From positions 310,001 through 374,000 of the forward strand of contig NZ_CP015196.1 in NCBI RefSeq assembly GCF_001623565.1: DNA of 64,000 bases, given 5' to 3'. Both the position numbers and the translations under genes were made by a program. Below, one piece after another: positions 47,676-56,563 of the stretch. Below the pieces are notes generated by a model that worked only from the letters and a program-made list of their open reading frames with translations, was not told the DNA's origin and did not search any database. Source of the DNA: Streptococcus marmotae (GTDB taxonomy: Bacteria; Bacillota; Bacilli; Lactobacillales; Streptococcaceae). Numbering within the stretch: the stretch's first letter is position 1; every line of letters starts with the position of its first letter.

Positions 47676-49044
47676 ACTCTACTACTCCACGATAACGAGG
47701 TAAAAAGTCTTCCATGAGGTAGGCGGTGTCATAATCTCCTGCTACCACACGTTTATCCGCAATCAAGTCCAATTGGAAATCTGTATTGGTCACCAGTCCA
47801 TCAATCTCTAACTCATACAAGGCACGCTGCATTTTCATCAAAGCTTCAAAACGATTGCCACCATGGACAATGACCTTAGCAATCATGCTGTCGTAGTAGG
47901 GCGGAATTGTATACCCTGGATAAACCGCCGAATCCACTCGCACTCCGACACCACCACTCGGTAGGTAGAGATTAGAAATCTTCCCGGGACTTGGTGCAAA
48001 GTTAAAGGCTGGATTTTCAGCATTGATACGGCACTCAATGGCATGACCCTGAATCCTAATCTCGTCTTGAATCACACTCAGTTCTTGCCCTGCAGCAATA
48101 CGAATCTGCTCCTTGACAATATCAATGCCCGTGACAAATTCTGTTACAGGATGTTCTACCTGAACACGGGTGTTCATTTCCATGAAATAAAACTGACCAC
48201 TTGCTTCGTCTAGCAGAAATTCAATCGTTCCTGCATTTTCATACCCAACAGACTGGGCTGCTCGTACTGCTGCTTGGCCAATCTGTTCACGAAGGGTTTG
48301 CCCAATAGCAATGGACGGAGCTTCTTCAAGAACCTTTTGATTATTACGCTGAAGGGAGCAATCACGCTCTCCTAAATGGACAACATGACCGTATTGGTCT
48401 GCTAAAATTTGAACCTCAATATGTCTTGCTGGGTAAATGACCCGCTCAAGATACATAGCCCCATTTCCAAAAGCGGCCTTGGCTTCGCTGGAAGCAGACT
48501 CAAAAGCTGCAATCAGGTCTGCTGCTTTTTCCACCTTGCGGATTCCTTTTCCCCCACCACCAGCTGAAGCTTTTAGCATGACAGGATAACCAATTTTTTC
48601 AGCAATGGCAAGGGCTTCTTCAGCTGTAAATACTTCTCCGTCTGAACCTGGAATCACAGGGACATCTGCTTCAATCATCTTTTTTCGAGCATTAATTTTA
48701 TCCCCCATGGTGTCCATGACTGCTCCAGACGGTCCGATAAATTTAATTCCTACTTCGGAACAAAGAATCGCAAAGGTAGAATTTTCACTTAAAAAACCAA
48801 ATCCTGGGTGAATAGCTTGCGCCCCTGTTACGACAGCTGCAGAAATAATGGCATTCATGTTTAGATAGGAATCTCTCGAACGAGCTGGACCAATACAAAT
48901 AGCTTCATCTGCTAACATCGTATGCAAAGCTTCCTTATCAGCCGTTGAATAAACTGCAACTGTTGCAATTCCCAATTCGCGTGCCGCACGAATAATCCGC
49001 ACAGCAATTTCTCCACGATTGGCGATGAGTATTTTTTGAAACAT
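47674..49044 (-). CDS. accC: Biotin carboxylase
   Basis: ATP-grasp enzyme of 456 residues that carboxylates the biotin on AccB. Starts MFQKILIANRGEIAVRIIRAARELGI. The ATP loop is MLKASAGGGGKGIRKV, and EMNTRVQVEHPVTEFVTGIDIVKEQI is the catalytic/biotin site. The ATG at 49044 has GGAGGAGAAC upstream; an extension to 49065 is unlikely. Confidence 0.96.
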   Translation of the reverse strand: MFQKILIANRGEIAVRIIRAARELGIATVAVYSTADKEALHTMLADEAICIGPARSRDSYLNMNAIISAAVVTGAQAIHPGFGFLSENSTFAILCSEVGIKFIGPSGAVMDTMGDKINARKKMIEADVPVIPGSDGEVFTAEEALAIAEKIGYPVMLKASAGGGGKGIRKVEKAADLIAAFESASSEAKAAFGNGAMYLERVIYPARHIEVQILADQYGHVVHLGERDCSLQRNNQKVLEEAPSIAIGQTLREQIGQAAVRAAQSVGYENAGTIEFLLDEASGQFYFMEMNTRVQVEHPVTEFVTGIDIVKEQIRIAAGQELSVIQDEIRIQGHAIECRINAENPAFNFAPSPGKISNLYLPSGGVGVRVDSAVYPGYTIPPYYDSMIAKVIVHGGNRFEALMKMQRALYELEIDGLVTNTDFQLDLIADKRVVAGDYDTAYLMEDFLPRYRGVVE

Positions 49045-49217
49045 GTTCTCCTCCTTCCTCTTCATACTCTATAAAAACAGCACTATTTAACTAGAGTTTG
49101 GGACAAAAGCCCCGTATCCCATTACATTTTATCGTTTTAACAGTTTGACGCGGTAATTGTCAGACTTGTAAGGGAGTTTGGAACCTCAAAAGGGTTCTCA
49201 CTCTCTATTTTCCAAAC

Positions 49218-49640
49218 TCAGACACCTACTGCAAAGGTTAGGGTTCCACTTGCTGCGAGTACACCGTCTACTTCCGCTTTGGCTTCAACAACTGCAATCG
49301 TCCCACGACGTTTGACAAAACGAGCTGTCATGATGAGCTGGTCTCCTGGCACAACTTGCTTTTTAAATTTTACCTTGTCCATACCTGCGTAAAAGACCAA
49401 TTTCCCCTTGTTCTCTTCCTTAGACAGTTCCAAAACACCTGCTGTCTGCGCTAGGGCTTCCATAATCAGAACTCCTGGCATAACAGGATAGTCTGGAAAA
49501 TGCCCATTAAAGAACGGTTCGTTCATGGTCACATTTTTTAGCGCTACAATTTCATCTTCTCTAACCTCCAGCACCCGATCAACTAAAAGCATCGGATAAC
49601 GATGAGGAAGAGCTTCTTTTATTTCTTGTATCGTCATCAT
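49218..49640 (-). CDS. fabZ: 3-hydroxyacyl-ACP dehydratase
   Basis: Hot-dog fold dehydratase of 140 residues. Catalytic His47 in [23 protein letters not shown] with Glu61, both conserved. Removes water from 3-hydroxyacyl-ACP in each elongation cycle. Its ATGA overlaps the accB stop. Confidence 0.95.
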   Translation of the reverse strand: MMTIQEIKEALPHRYPMLLVDRVLEVREDEIVALKNVTMNEPFFNGHFPDYPVMPGVLIMEALAQTAGVLELSKEENKGKLVFYAGMDKVKFKKQVVPGDQLIMTARFVKRRGTIAVVEAKAEVDGVLAASGTLTFAVGV

Positions 49641-50104
49641 ACAATCCGTACCAATCCTTGTCCAAATTCAACCACAGCTTCATTAGCAACCAAGACTTCT
49701 GCTATCACACCATCACACGGTGCAGGAATTTCATTCATCACCTTCATAGCTTCGATAATCATCACGGTTTGACCTTTTTTAACAGTATTACCTACTGAAA
49801 CAAAAGCCGCCTTGTCTGGTGATGGAGATAGATAGGCTACTCCTACGAGCGGACTGTCTACAACTGTCCCTTCGCTCACGGTTTCAGGAGCCCTTTCTGC
49901 TACTCTTGCTACACTGGTTGCTTCAACTCTCGGCTCTGACATACCTTCTGCTGGGGTAGCCGACTGAATACTTGGTCCAACCGACTCAGCCTTGTGTTCA
50001 TTTTTACTAAAGACGAGTTGAACACCGTTGTTTCTATAAGAAAATTCCCGTAGACTTGATTGATCAAATTGAGCCATCAAGTCCTTAATCTCAGTATTGT
50101 TCAC
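49637..50104 (-). CDS. accB: Biotin carboxyl carrier protein
   Basis: 155 residues. An N-terminal dimerising part is joined by an Ala/Ser/Pro/Glu linker (about 40-85) to the biotinyl domain, with Lys121 in EAMKVMNE as the biotinylation site. It starts with GTG at 50104 immediately after the fabF stop; GGGAGGATTAA is the ribosome site inside fabF. Confidence 0.94.
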   Translation of the reverse strand: MNNTEIKDLMAQFDQSSLREFSYRNNGVQLVFSKNEHKAESVGPSIQSATPAEGMSEPRVEATSVARVAERAPETVSEGTVVDSPLVGVAYLSPSPDKAAFVSVGNTVKKGQTVMIIEAMKVMNEIPAPCDGVIAEVLVANEAVVEFGQGLVRIV

Positions 50105-51337
50105 TTAATCCTCCCAACGTTTAAAAGCAATCACGGCATTGTGGCCACCGAAACCAAAGGTATTTGAAATGGCATGGCGGATTTCCATATCACGACCTTG
50201 ACCATAAATAACATCTGCTTCAATGTAATCGGACAATTCTGTCGTTCCCGCTGTCTTTGGAGCATGAGAATGGCGTATGGCCTCAATCACCGCAACCGCC
50301 TCAACGGCTCCTGCTGCTCCTAAGAGATGACCAGTGTAAGATTTGGTAGAAGAAACTGGCGTATTCGTCCCAAATACTGCTACAATCGCTTGGCTCTCTG
50401 CCTTTTCATTAACTGGAGTAGAAGTTCCATGGGCGTTGATATAATCAATATCTTTAGGTTCTAAACCTGCTTCACCAATGGCTAACTTCATCGCCTTAAT
50501 GGCACCAAGTCCTTCTGGATGAGGAGAGGTCATGTGGTGGGCATCGCAGGTATTTCCATATCCTACAATTTCTGCTAGAATGGTCGCTCCACGTTTTGTG
50601 GCATGCTCCAAACTTTCCAAAACCAGGACAGCTGCACCTTCTCCCATGACAAAACCATTACGATCCTTATCAAAGGGAATAGAGGCTCTCTCTGGATCTT
50701 CCGTGGTGGAGAGGGCTGTTAAGGCTTGGAAACCGCCGATTGCGAACGGTGTAATCGCAGCTTCTGAGCCACCTGCTAACATGACATCTTGAAATCCAAA
50801 TTTGATGTCACGAAAGGCCTCACCAATTGCGTCATTGGATGCAGCACAAGCGGTAATCACACATTTACAAATGCCATTTGCCCCAACCTGCATAGCAATA
50901 TTGCCAGCAGCCATATTCGGAAGAGCCTTAGGAAGGACCATAGGTCGAATTCGCTTTGCGCCCTTGGTGTTCATTTTTTCAACCTGCTCTTCAATTTCCT
51001 TGATTCCACCGATACCTGTTGATAAAACAACACCAAAACGGTCGCGATTTAGGCTATCGGTATCTAAAGCAGCATGAGCAACTGCCTCGTGAGCTGCATA
51101 TAAAGCATATAGAGAATACAAATCATAGCGGTTGCTATCTTTTTTGACGAAATACTTATCAAATGGAAAATCGGTCACTTCTGCAGCATTGTGGACATTG
51201 TAATCGCTCGTATCAAATTTGGTAATCGGTCCAATTCCGACTTTTCCAGACTTCAAGCTATTCCAAAATTCTTCAGGTGTGTTTCCGATTGGCGATGTTA
51301 GGCCATATCCTGTTACTACTACACGGTTTGTTGTCAT
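50105..51337 (-). CDS. fabF: Beta-ketoacyl-ACP synthase II
   Basis: Thiolase-fold condensing enzyme of 410 residues. Catalytic Cys164 in VITACAASND, His pair in INAHGTSTPVNE and STKSYTGHLLGAAGAVEAV. Extends acyl-ACP chains with malonyl-ACP. Eleven bases from fabG. Confidence 0.96.
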   Translation of the reverse strand: MTTNRVVVTGYGLTSPIGNTPEEFWNSLKSGKVGIGPITKFDTSDYNVHNAAEVTDFPFDKYFVKKDSNRYDLYSLYALYAAHEAVAHAALDTDSLNRDRFGVVLSTGIGGIKEIEEQVEKMNTKGAKRIRPMVLPKALPNMAAGNIAMQVGANGICKCVITACAASNDAIGEAFRDIKFGFQDVMLAGGSEAAITPFAIGGFQALTALSTTEDPERASIPFDKDRNGFVMGEGAAVLVLESLEHATKRGATILAEIVGYGNTCDAHHMTSPHPEGLGAIKAMKLAIGEAGLEPKDIDYINAHGTSTPVNEKAESQAIVAVFGTNTPVSSTKSYTGHLLGAAGAVEAVAVIEAIRHSHAPKTAGTTELSDYIEADVIYGQGRDMEIRHAISNTFGFGGHNAVIAFKRWED

Positions 51338-51348
51338 GTCTTACTCCT

Positions 51349-52083
51349 TTATTGCATGGTTAAGCCACCATCTATGGCGAGCACTTGGCCTGTGAGGTAT
51401 TCTTGGCGAGCGAGAAATACAGCAACTTCTGCTACTTCTTGTACCAACCCAAAACGTTTCATCGGAATTTGCCCTAGCATAGCTGTCTTGATCTTATCCG
51501 GTAAAACAGCTGTCATATCTGACTCGATAAAACCTGGTGCAATCGCATTGACACGGATATTGCGACCGGCAACCTCACGGGAAATCGACTTGGTCAATCC
51601 AATCACGCCTGCTTTAGAAGCTGCATAATTGGCCTGACCGGCATTCCCTGTCAACCCCACGACACTAGACAAATTGATAATTGCTCCAGCTTTCGCCTTG
51701 GTCATCGGTTTCAACACAGCCTGTGTCATATTAAAAGTCCCTGTCAGATTAACCTTAAGTACCGACTCAAAATCATCTTCTGACATCCTTAGTGCCAAGC
51801 CGTCTTTGGTAATGCCAGCATTGTTGACCAAGATATCGACAGAACCTGCATATTCAATGGCTTCTGCTACCATACGCTGTGCTTCACTAGAGTCCGCAAC
51901 ATTGCCCAGCACCACATGGACTTGAACACCATAAGATGCAAAACTCTCTATCACCTCTTCTGAAATACTATTGCGCCCATTTAAGATAATATTAGCTCCT
52001 TGCCTTGCAAATTCATGGGCAATACCCAGTCCAATTCCACGACTAGATCCTGTAATCAAGACATTTTTTCCCTTTACTTCCAT
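51349..52083 (-). CDS. fabG: 3-oxoacyl-ACP reductase
   Basis: Short-chain dehydrogenase of 244 residues. The NADPH loop is TGSSRGIGLG (11-20) and NNAG is at 87-90. The catalytic triad is Ser140, Tyr153, Lys157 (YAASK). Reduces 3-ketoacyl-ACP. Three bases after fabD. Confidence 0.95.
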   Translation of the reverse strand: MEVKGKNVLITGSSRGIGLGIAHEFARQGANIILNGRNSISEEVIESFASYGVQVHVVLGNVADSSEAQRMVAEAIEYAGSVDILVNNAGITKDGLALRMSEDDFESVLKVNLTGTFNMTQAVLKPMTKAKAGAIINLSSVVGLTGNAGQANYAASKAGVIGLTKSISREVAGRNIRVNAIAPGFIESDMTAVLPDKIKTAMLGQIPMKRFGLVQEVAEVAVFLARQEYLTGQVLAIDGGLTMQ

Positions 52084-52086
52084 TTT

Positions 52087-53010
52087 TTACTCCTCTGCCA
52101 TAAATGTTGCCAGTGTAGCGAGATTTTCGACCTGATGGACACGTGCTGAGCGATCAATTTTTTTCAAGAAACCTGACAAGACTGCTCCTGGCCCAATTTC
52201 AACAAATTCTGTTACTCCAGCCGCCTGCATACAAGCAATCGAATCATAGAAACGAACGGGTTCCATCACCTGGCGCGTCAAAAGAGGAACGATTTCTTCT
52301 TTGGTCATCACCTGAGCCAGCGTATTGCCAACCAAGGGAAGGGTAAAATCATGAAAGGAAACCGTCGCCAAGGCTGTTGCTAATTGCTTTGAAGCAGGTT
52401 CTAGTAAGGCTGTGTGAAAAGGGCCTGATACATTGAGGGGGATCAAGCGCTTCACCCCTGCTTCTTTCAGCAAATCTAAAGCCCTATCGACTGCAGCAAC
52501 TTCACCACCAATCACGATTTGAGCAGGTGTGTTGTAGTTAGCAGCTGCCACAATGCCATATTCTGAAGCTTTTTGACAGACTTGTTCAATTATATCTAAA
52601 TCCGCATTCAGGACGGCCACCATTTTACCACTACCTGCCGGCGCAGCAGTCTCCATATATTCACCACGCTTAGCTACCAGGGCAACCGCCTCTTTAAAAT
52701 CTAAGGCACCTGAAGCTACCAGGGCACTATATTCACCTAGAGAGAGACCGGCCACCATATCTGCGCTTGCTCCCTTTTCCTGCAACAAACGCCAAATAGC
52801 AACTGAAGTCGTCAAAATCGCTGGCTGAGTATAGCGAGTTTGATTCAGTTTTTCCTCATCTGAGTCAATCAAGTGCCGTAAATCATAACCAAGAACACTT
52901 CTTGCTTCATCAAAAGTTTGTCTCACAATTTCATACTGGTCATAGAGGTCACGCCCCATTCCAAGGTATTGAGCACCTTGACCAGCAAATAAATAGGCTC
53001 TTTTTGTCAT
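52087..53010 (-). CDS. fabD: Malonyl-CoA:ACP transacylase
   Basis: 307 residues from the ATG at 53010 (GGAGAATAAG upstream, inside fabK). GQGAQYLGMG begins it; the nucleophile is Ser90 in GLSLGEYSALVASG, with the catalytic His in NVSGPFHTALL. Loads malonyl on ACP. A longer start inside fabK is not credible. Confidence 0.95.
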   Translation of the reverse strand: MTKRAYLFAGQGAQYLGMGRDLYDQYEIVRQTFDEARSVLGYDLRHLIDSDEEKLNQTRYTQPAILTTSVAIWRLLQEKGASADMVAGLSLGEYSALVASGALDFKEAVALVAKRGEYMETAAPAGSGKMVAVLNADLDIIEQVCQKASEYGIVAAANYNTPAQIVIGGEVAAVDRALDLLKEAGVKRLIPLNVSGPFHTALLEPASKQLATALATVSFHDFTLPLVGNTLAQVMTKEEIVPLLTRQVMEPVRFYDSIACMQAAGVTEFVEIGPGAVLSGFLKKIDRSARVHQVENLATLATFMAEE

Positions 53011-53011
53011 C

Positions 53012-53977
53012 TTATTCTCCACTTGTTGCCCAACGTGTAGCCTGTTCCTTGATAACACGAGCTGCTCCGTCATAAATATCACGCACAATCTCCGCACATG
53101 ACTCTTCTTTTCTAATCAAGCCAGCAATCTGTCCAGCCATGACGGAGCCATAATCCACATCACCGTCTACAACCGCATTACGCAAAGCGCCAGCTCCTAA
53201 GACTTCAATGTCTTCGCTTGTTTTTTCCCCACGTAGAAAGTCTTTTTCTGCGCTTGCATAAGCTGTTGCCAACTTATTTTTGATAGCACGTACAGGATGA
53301 CCTACGACTTGAGCGGAAACAGTAGTATCAATATCTTTTGCCCTGAGAATCTTAGCCTTGAAGTTTGGATGAGCATTGGATTCTGTTGCGACAACAAAGC
53401 GTGTCCCAACTTGTACTGCCTCCGCTCCTAGCATAAAGGCCGCTGCCGCTCCAGCACCATCTGCAATTCCTCCTGCCGCAATAACAGGAATGGATACTGC
53501 CTCAACTACCTGTCGGACCAAAGTCATAGTCGTCAATTTTCCAATATGGCCACCAGCTTCCATACCTTCTGCGATGACAGCATCAACACCTAGTTTCTCC
53601 ATGCGTTTTGCAAGGGCAACACTTGGAACAACTGGAATGACTGTAATTCCCGCAGCATGAAACCGCTCCATATACTTCCCTGGATTTCCAGCACCAGTCG
53701 TTACCACTTTGACACCTTCTTCAATGACTAAATCAACAATGTCTTCTACAAATGGTGATAAGAGCATGATGTTGACTCCAAATGGCTTGCCAGTTAATGA
53801 TTTAACCTTGTCAATATTGGCTTTGACAACCTCTTTTGGGGCATTTCCGCCACCGATAATCCCTAGACCTCCTGCATTGGATACCGCACCAGCTAAATCC
53901 CCATCTGCGACCCAAGCCATTCCACCTTGGAAAATAGGATAATCAATACCAAGCAGTTCTGTAATTTTTGTTTGCAT
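53012..53977 (-). CDS. fabK: Enoyl-ACP reductase II (FMN-dependent)
   Basis: FabK, the triclosan-resistant streptococcal enoyl reductase that replaces FabI; 321 residues in an NPD/2-nitropropane dioxygenase-like TIM barrel. IDYPIFQGGMAWVADGDLAGAVSNAGGLGIIGGGNAPKE and IAEGMEAGGHIGKLTTM (FMN/catalytic His region) and VIAAGGIADGAGAAAAFMLGAEAVQVGTRFV are typical. The ATG at 53977 has AGAGGA upstream. FabT-type sites lie in its leader. Confidence 0.94.
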   Translation of the reverse strand: MQTKITELLGIDYPIFQGGMAWVADGDLAGAVSNAGGLGIIGGGNAPKEVVKANIDKVKSLTGKPFGVNIMLLSPFVEDIVDLVIEEGVKVVTTGAGNPGKYMERFHAAGITVIPVVPSVALAKRMEKLGVDAVIAEGMEAGGHIGKLTTMTLVRQVVEAVSIPVIAAGGIADGAGAAAAFMLGAEAVQVGTRFVVATESNAHPNFKAKILRAKDIDTTVSAQVVGHPVRAIKNKLATAYASAEKDFLRGEKTSEDIEVLGAGALRNAVVDGDVDYGSVMAGQIAGLIRKEESCAEIVRDIYDGAARVIKEQATRWATSGE

Positions 53978-54004
53978 ACCGTCCTCTTTCAATTCTTCAT
54001 TTGC

Positions 54005-54039
54005 TTAGTTAATCATTTGAGACTCAAACAATTAACTAA
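54005..54039. promoter_or_regulatory. 35-bp dyad containing a FabT-type box, fabK leader
   Basis: TTAGTTAAT...ATTAACTAA outer arms with inner TTTGA-GAC-TCAAA (54016-54028); only a CA/CA pair breaks the symmetry. The inner part fits the FabT palindrome TTTGANNNTCAAA. It begins 28 bases upstream of the fabK ATG, so it could act as DNA operator or RNA hairpin. Confidence 0.6.
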
Positions 54040-54099
54040 ACAAGGAAGTGAGTATCTTTCACTCACTACTTTTTTATAAATATTTTGACATATAGATGT

Positions 54100-54112
54100 T
54101 TTGAATATCAAA
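54100..54112. promoter_or_regulatory. FabT-type box upstream of fabK
   Basis: TTTGA-ATA-TCAAA, perfect arms. On the minus strand it sits about 125 bases before fabK, where a promoter reading toward fabK would lie. Confidence 0.6.
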
Positions 54113-54149
54113 GTATGTACCCTAGTAAAAATGCTAGAAACTAGCATTT

Positions 54150-54299
54150 GACTACTCCTACTCAATCACAATCAGCACCTAAGCAGCTTTTATAATTAAG
54201 AACTGTGAAGGTTAGAAAGCGTTCTAGCAAAGCTAATCTCTGCTAGAACTGACATTCACTCAATGTTAGCGACTGATTTTTGACGAATATTATTTTGTT
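54150..54299. repeat. Degenerate copy of the dispersed repeat (copy d)
   Basis: The right end GACTGATTTTTGACGAATAT (54269) resembles the CTTTGATTTTTGACGAGTAT end of copy a. The left end (CTACTCAATCACAATCAGCA) is weaker. It overlaps the acpP stop. Confidence 0.35.
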
Positions 54300-54514
54300 T
54301 GTGCTTCTACGTAAGCCACTAAATCAGCTACCGTGTTCAACCCTTCTTCTGATTCGATTTGAATATCAAATTCATCTTCGATTTCTGAAATAACTTGGAA
54401 CAAGTCCAATGAATCTGCATCTAAATCTTCAAATGTTGTTGTAAGGGTCACTTCTTCTGCATCCTTACCAAGTTCTTCAACAATAATTGCTTGTACTTTT
54501 TCAAATACTGCCAT
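54290..54514 (-). CDS. acpP: Acyl carrier protein
   Basis: Acidic protein of 74 residues with the phosphopantetheine serine Ser35 in [15 protein letters not shown]. Lies between fabH and fabK, as in the streptococcal fab cluster. AAAGGAGAAC precedes the ATG. The holo form is made by AcpS (61573-61944). Confidence 0.95.
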   Translation of the reverse strand: MAVFEKVQAIIVEELGKDAEEVTLTTTFEDLDADSLDLFQVISEIEDEFDIQIESEEGLNTVADLVAYVEAQTK

Positions 54515-54574
54515 GATAGTTCTCCTTTAAAGAAAATATAAAATTTTTTAATAACTGTAAAAACAGTCCATTAA

Positions 54575-55552
54575 CTAAAGTTTTAATAGAATAGCTCCCC
54601 AAGTGAGGCCTCCACCAAATCCACTCATCACCAAAGTTTGGCTGCCGTCAAGGAGAATGCTACCCTGCTCTACACACTCCGATAGTAAAATCGGAATACT
54701 TGCTGCACTGGTATTGCCATACTCGGCCATATTGGCTGGAAATTTCGCTAGATGACTGCCTAATTTCTTAGCCATTTTTTCCAAAATCCGTCGATTGGCC
54801 TGATGTAATAAATAATAATCAATCTCATCATCTGATAAATCGTGGTTGACAAGCAAGTCTTGTATGGTCTTGGTCACATCTCGCAGCGCAAATTCAAAGA
54901 TAGAGCGCCCTTCCATTTTCAGATAGGGATGAGGAACACTTGTTTCTGAAAAAGGAGATGAAAGTCCTGACACACCTGATTGTAAATCCATTCCTCTGCT
55001 ACCATCTGTCCGATGAATTTCCCCTAGAAAATGCGGTTGCTCTGCCACATCTAATAGGACACCGCCTGCACCATCTCCAAAGAGAACAGCCGTGCTTCTA
55101 TCTGACCAATCAAGGGTTTTGGAAAGTGTTTCTGCACCAATGACCATCCCTCGTTTGTATCGACCCGAAGCAATCAACTTTTCAGCAGTCGATAAGGCAA
55201 AGACAAAGCCTGAACACGCTGCAACCAAATCATAGGCAAAGGCTTGACTTGCACCAATATTGGCCTGAACTCGTGCTGCTGTTGACGGCATAGCAGAGTC
55301 TGGTGTAATCGTTGCAAGGATAATAAAATCAATCGTTTCTGGAGCATAGCCACTCTTTTGCAGCAACTGCTTTGCTACTTGTGTCGCTAAATCACTCGTA
55401 TCCTCATTCCTTGTGATATGGCGTCTGCGAATCCCCGTCCTAGAGGCAATCCACTCATCACTCGTATCCATTAGCAGCGCCAATTGATCATTTTCAATAA
55501 CTTGCTTAGGAACATAATGGGCCACATGACTGATTTTTGCAAAGCTCGTCAT
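54575..55552 (-). CDS. fabH: Beta-ketoacyl-ACP synthase III
   Basis: 325 residues; first condensation of acetyl-CoA and malonyl-ACP. Catalytic Cys113 in [10 protein letters not shown], His in LLHQANRRI, Asn in [12 protein letters not shown]. Overlaps the fabT stop by 4 bases. Confidence 0.96.
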   Translation of the reverse strand: MTSFAKISHVAHYVPKQVIENDQLALLMDTSDEWIASRTGIRRRHITRNEDTSDLATQVAKQLLQKSGYAPETIDFIILATITPDSAMPSTAARVQANIGASQAFAYDLVAACSGFVFALSTAEKLIASGRYKRGMVIGAETLSKTLDWSDRSTAVLFGDGAGGVLLDVAEQPHFLGEIHRTDGSRGMDLQSGVSGLSSPFSETSVPHPYLKMEGRSIFEFALRDVTKTIQDLLVNHDLSDDEIDYYLLHQANRRILEKMAKKLGSHLAKFPANMAEYGNTSAASIPILLSECVEQGSILLDGSQTLVMSGFGGGLTWGAILLKL

Positions 55553-55983
55553 TTTAAGCCCTCCAAGAACTGATAGAGTTTCAAGAGACCCTTTTTCATG
55601 ACCTTATATTCGGCTTCATCCATATCTGAGGTAATTTGGTGCACCATCTCCTTGTGAAATCGTTGGTGCAATCGATAGACCAATCTCCCTTTTTTGGTCA
55701 AATGAAGATGAATCACACGGCGATCTCTAGTTGATCGAACCCGTTCAATATAGCCTTTTCGTTCCAAATTATTCAAACTAGTTGTTACTGTACCAAGTGT
55801 GACCATCAAAGCACTGGCAACATGACTAGGAGTCACACCTTCTCTGTCACCAATGACATCAATCGTGTGCATTTCCTTGATTGAAATATCCTTAAAACGA
55901 CTACCGCGCAGGCTGGTTTCTTCAATAATCAATACATTATTAAAGATTGCAGTCAGATATTCATTGATCTTTGCTTCTTCCAC
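55549..55983 (-). CDS. fabT: FabT, MarR-family regulator of fatty acid synthesis
   Basis: Winged-helix repressor of 144 residues that binds DNA with acyl-ACP as corepressor and represses most fab genes. [75 protein letters not shown] is very close to pneumococcal FabT. The start is taken as GTG at 55983, since AGGAGG lies 9 bases upstream; the ATG at 56001 would put that site inside the gene. Two FabT boxes cover its promoter. Confidence 0.93.
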   Translation of the reverse strand: MEEAKINEYLTAIFNNVLIIEETSLRGSRFKDISIKEMHTIDVIGDREGVTPSHVASALMVTLGTVTTSLNNLERKGYIERVRSTRDRRVIHLHLTKKGRLVYRLHQRFHKEMVHQITSDMDEAEYKVMKKGLLKLYQFLEGLK

Positions 55984-56002
55984 AATTGAATGCCTCCTCA
56001 CA

Positions 56003-56021
56003 TACTTTGACTCTCAAAGTA
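56003..56021. promoter_or_regulatory. FabT box at the fabT -10
   Basis: TACTTTGA-CTC-TCAAAGTA, perfect 8-bp arms, overlapping the -10 TATACT (56018-56023 on the minus strand). Confidence 0.8.
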
Positions 56022-56046
56022 TACGATAGATTTATTTGATTGTCAA
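56018..56046 (-). promoter_or_regulatory. fabT promoter
   Basis: Minus strand TTGACA (56041-56046), 17-bp spacer, TATACT (56018-56023). Both hexamers are covered by FabT boxes, so autoregulation is expected. Confidence 0.85.
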
Positions 56047-56048
56047 AT
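56034..56048. promoter_or_regulatory. FabT box at the fabT -35
   Basis: ATTTGA-TTG-TCAAAT, perfect 6-bp arms, overlapping the -35 TTGACA. Confidence 0.8.
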
Positions 56049-56501
56049 ATTTTCTGTTACATCGGATAGAATTTAAGAAAGAATTGACCTGTACTATTCT
56101 ATAAAAATTAAAATCTGACTAGGGAGCCGTTCAAAAAGTGTCCAGCATTTTTTTGTTTGAGTAGTTTTACGCATATCAATAGTCAGAGGAGTGACAATTA
56201 ATACTTGAGGCTAGAAATTCGAAAGCGAAATTGACAAAATCAAATTCCTACGAAATAACGATTGAGTCCTTACTCCCGGTGATAGATAAAACCAGCGTAG
56301 CTTGTGCCCTAAAAAACTCAGGTAAAACTAGAGTTCAGCAAGATGAGTAAGCGACATCAGATGTTAATTTTTAACGAGTATAGATGGCGTCTCCGTATGT
56401 CAACATAATTCCTTTATAGGTCGTCTGCTACTCCTTTTCTCGTTATACCTACTCTATTATGACACACATCAAAGCATTCTAAAAATTTCGTACAAAGTCT
56501 A
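56049..56501. other. Gene-free region between fabT and aspartokinase
   Basis: About 450 bases with a long copy of the dispersed repeat (56092-56382). No fabM gene, which in several streptococci precedes fabT. Confidence 0.65.
56092..56382. repeat. Dispersed intergenic repeat, copy c (long form)
   Basis: Left TACTATTCTATAAAAATTAA (56092), right GATGTTAATTTTTAACGAGT (56361-56380), inverted relative to each other. The complement of its interior (GTTTTATCTATCACC; TAGGGCACAAGCTACGC) matches copy b, so b and c are the same family in opposite orientation. About 290 bp. Confidence 0.6.
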
Positions 56502-56530
56502 CTGACAAGCGGAATAGTTTTTGTTATAAT
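56502..56530 (+). promoter_or_regulatory. Aspartokinase promoter
   Basis: CTGACA (56502-56507), 17-bp spacer, TATAAT (56525-56530), 34 bases before the ATG. Confidence 0.8.
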
Positions 56531-56563
56531 GATGAAAAGCATAAAAGGAGAGTGAAAATTTTT

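Larger units (their letters stand above)
53978..54289. other. Leader between acpP and fabK
   Basis: 312 bases with no gene. Holds the long dyad at 54005-54039, a hairpin at 54045-54070, a FabT-type box at 54100-54112 and a degenerate repeat (54150-54299). Confidence 0.6.

Noticed and set aside
49081..49217. Gap between fabZ and accC as a regulatory element
   Set aside because: TTTGGGACAAAAGCCCCG recalls other streptococcal intergenic repeats, but no clear stem, operator or ORF could be supported.
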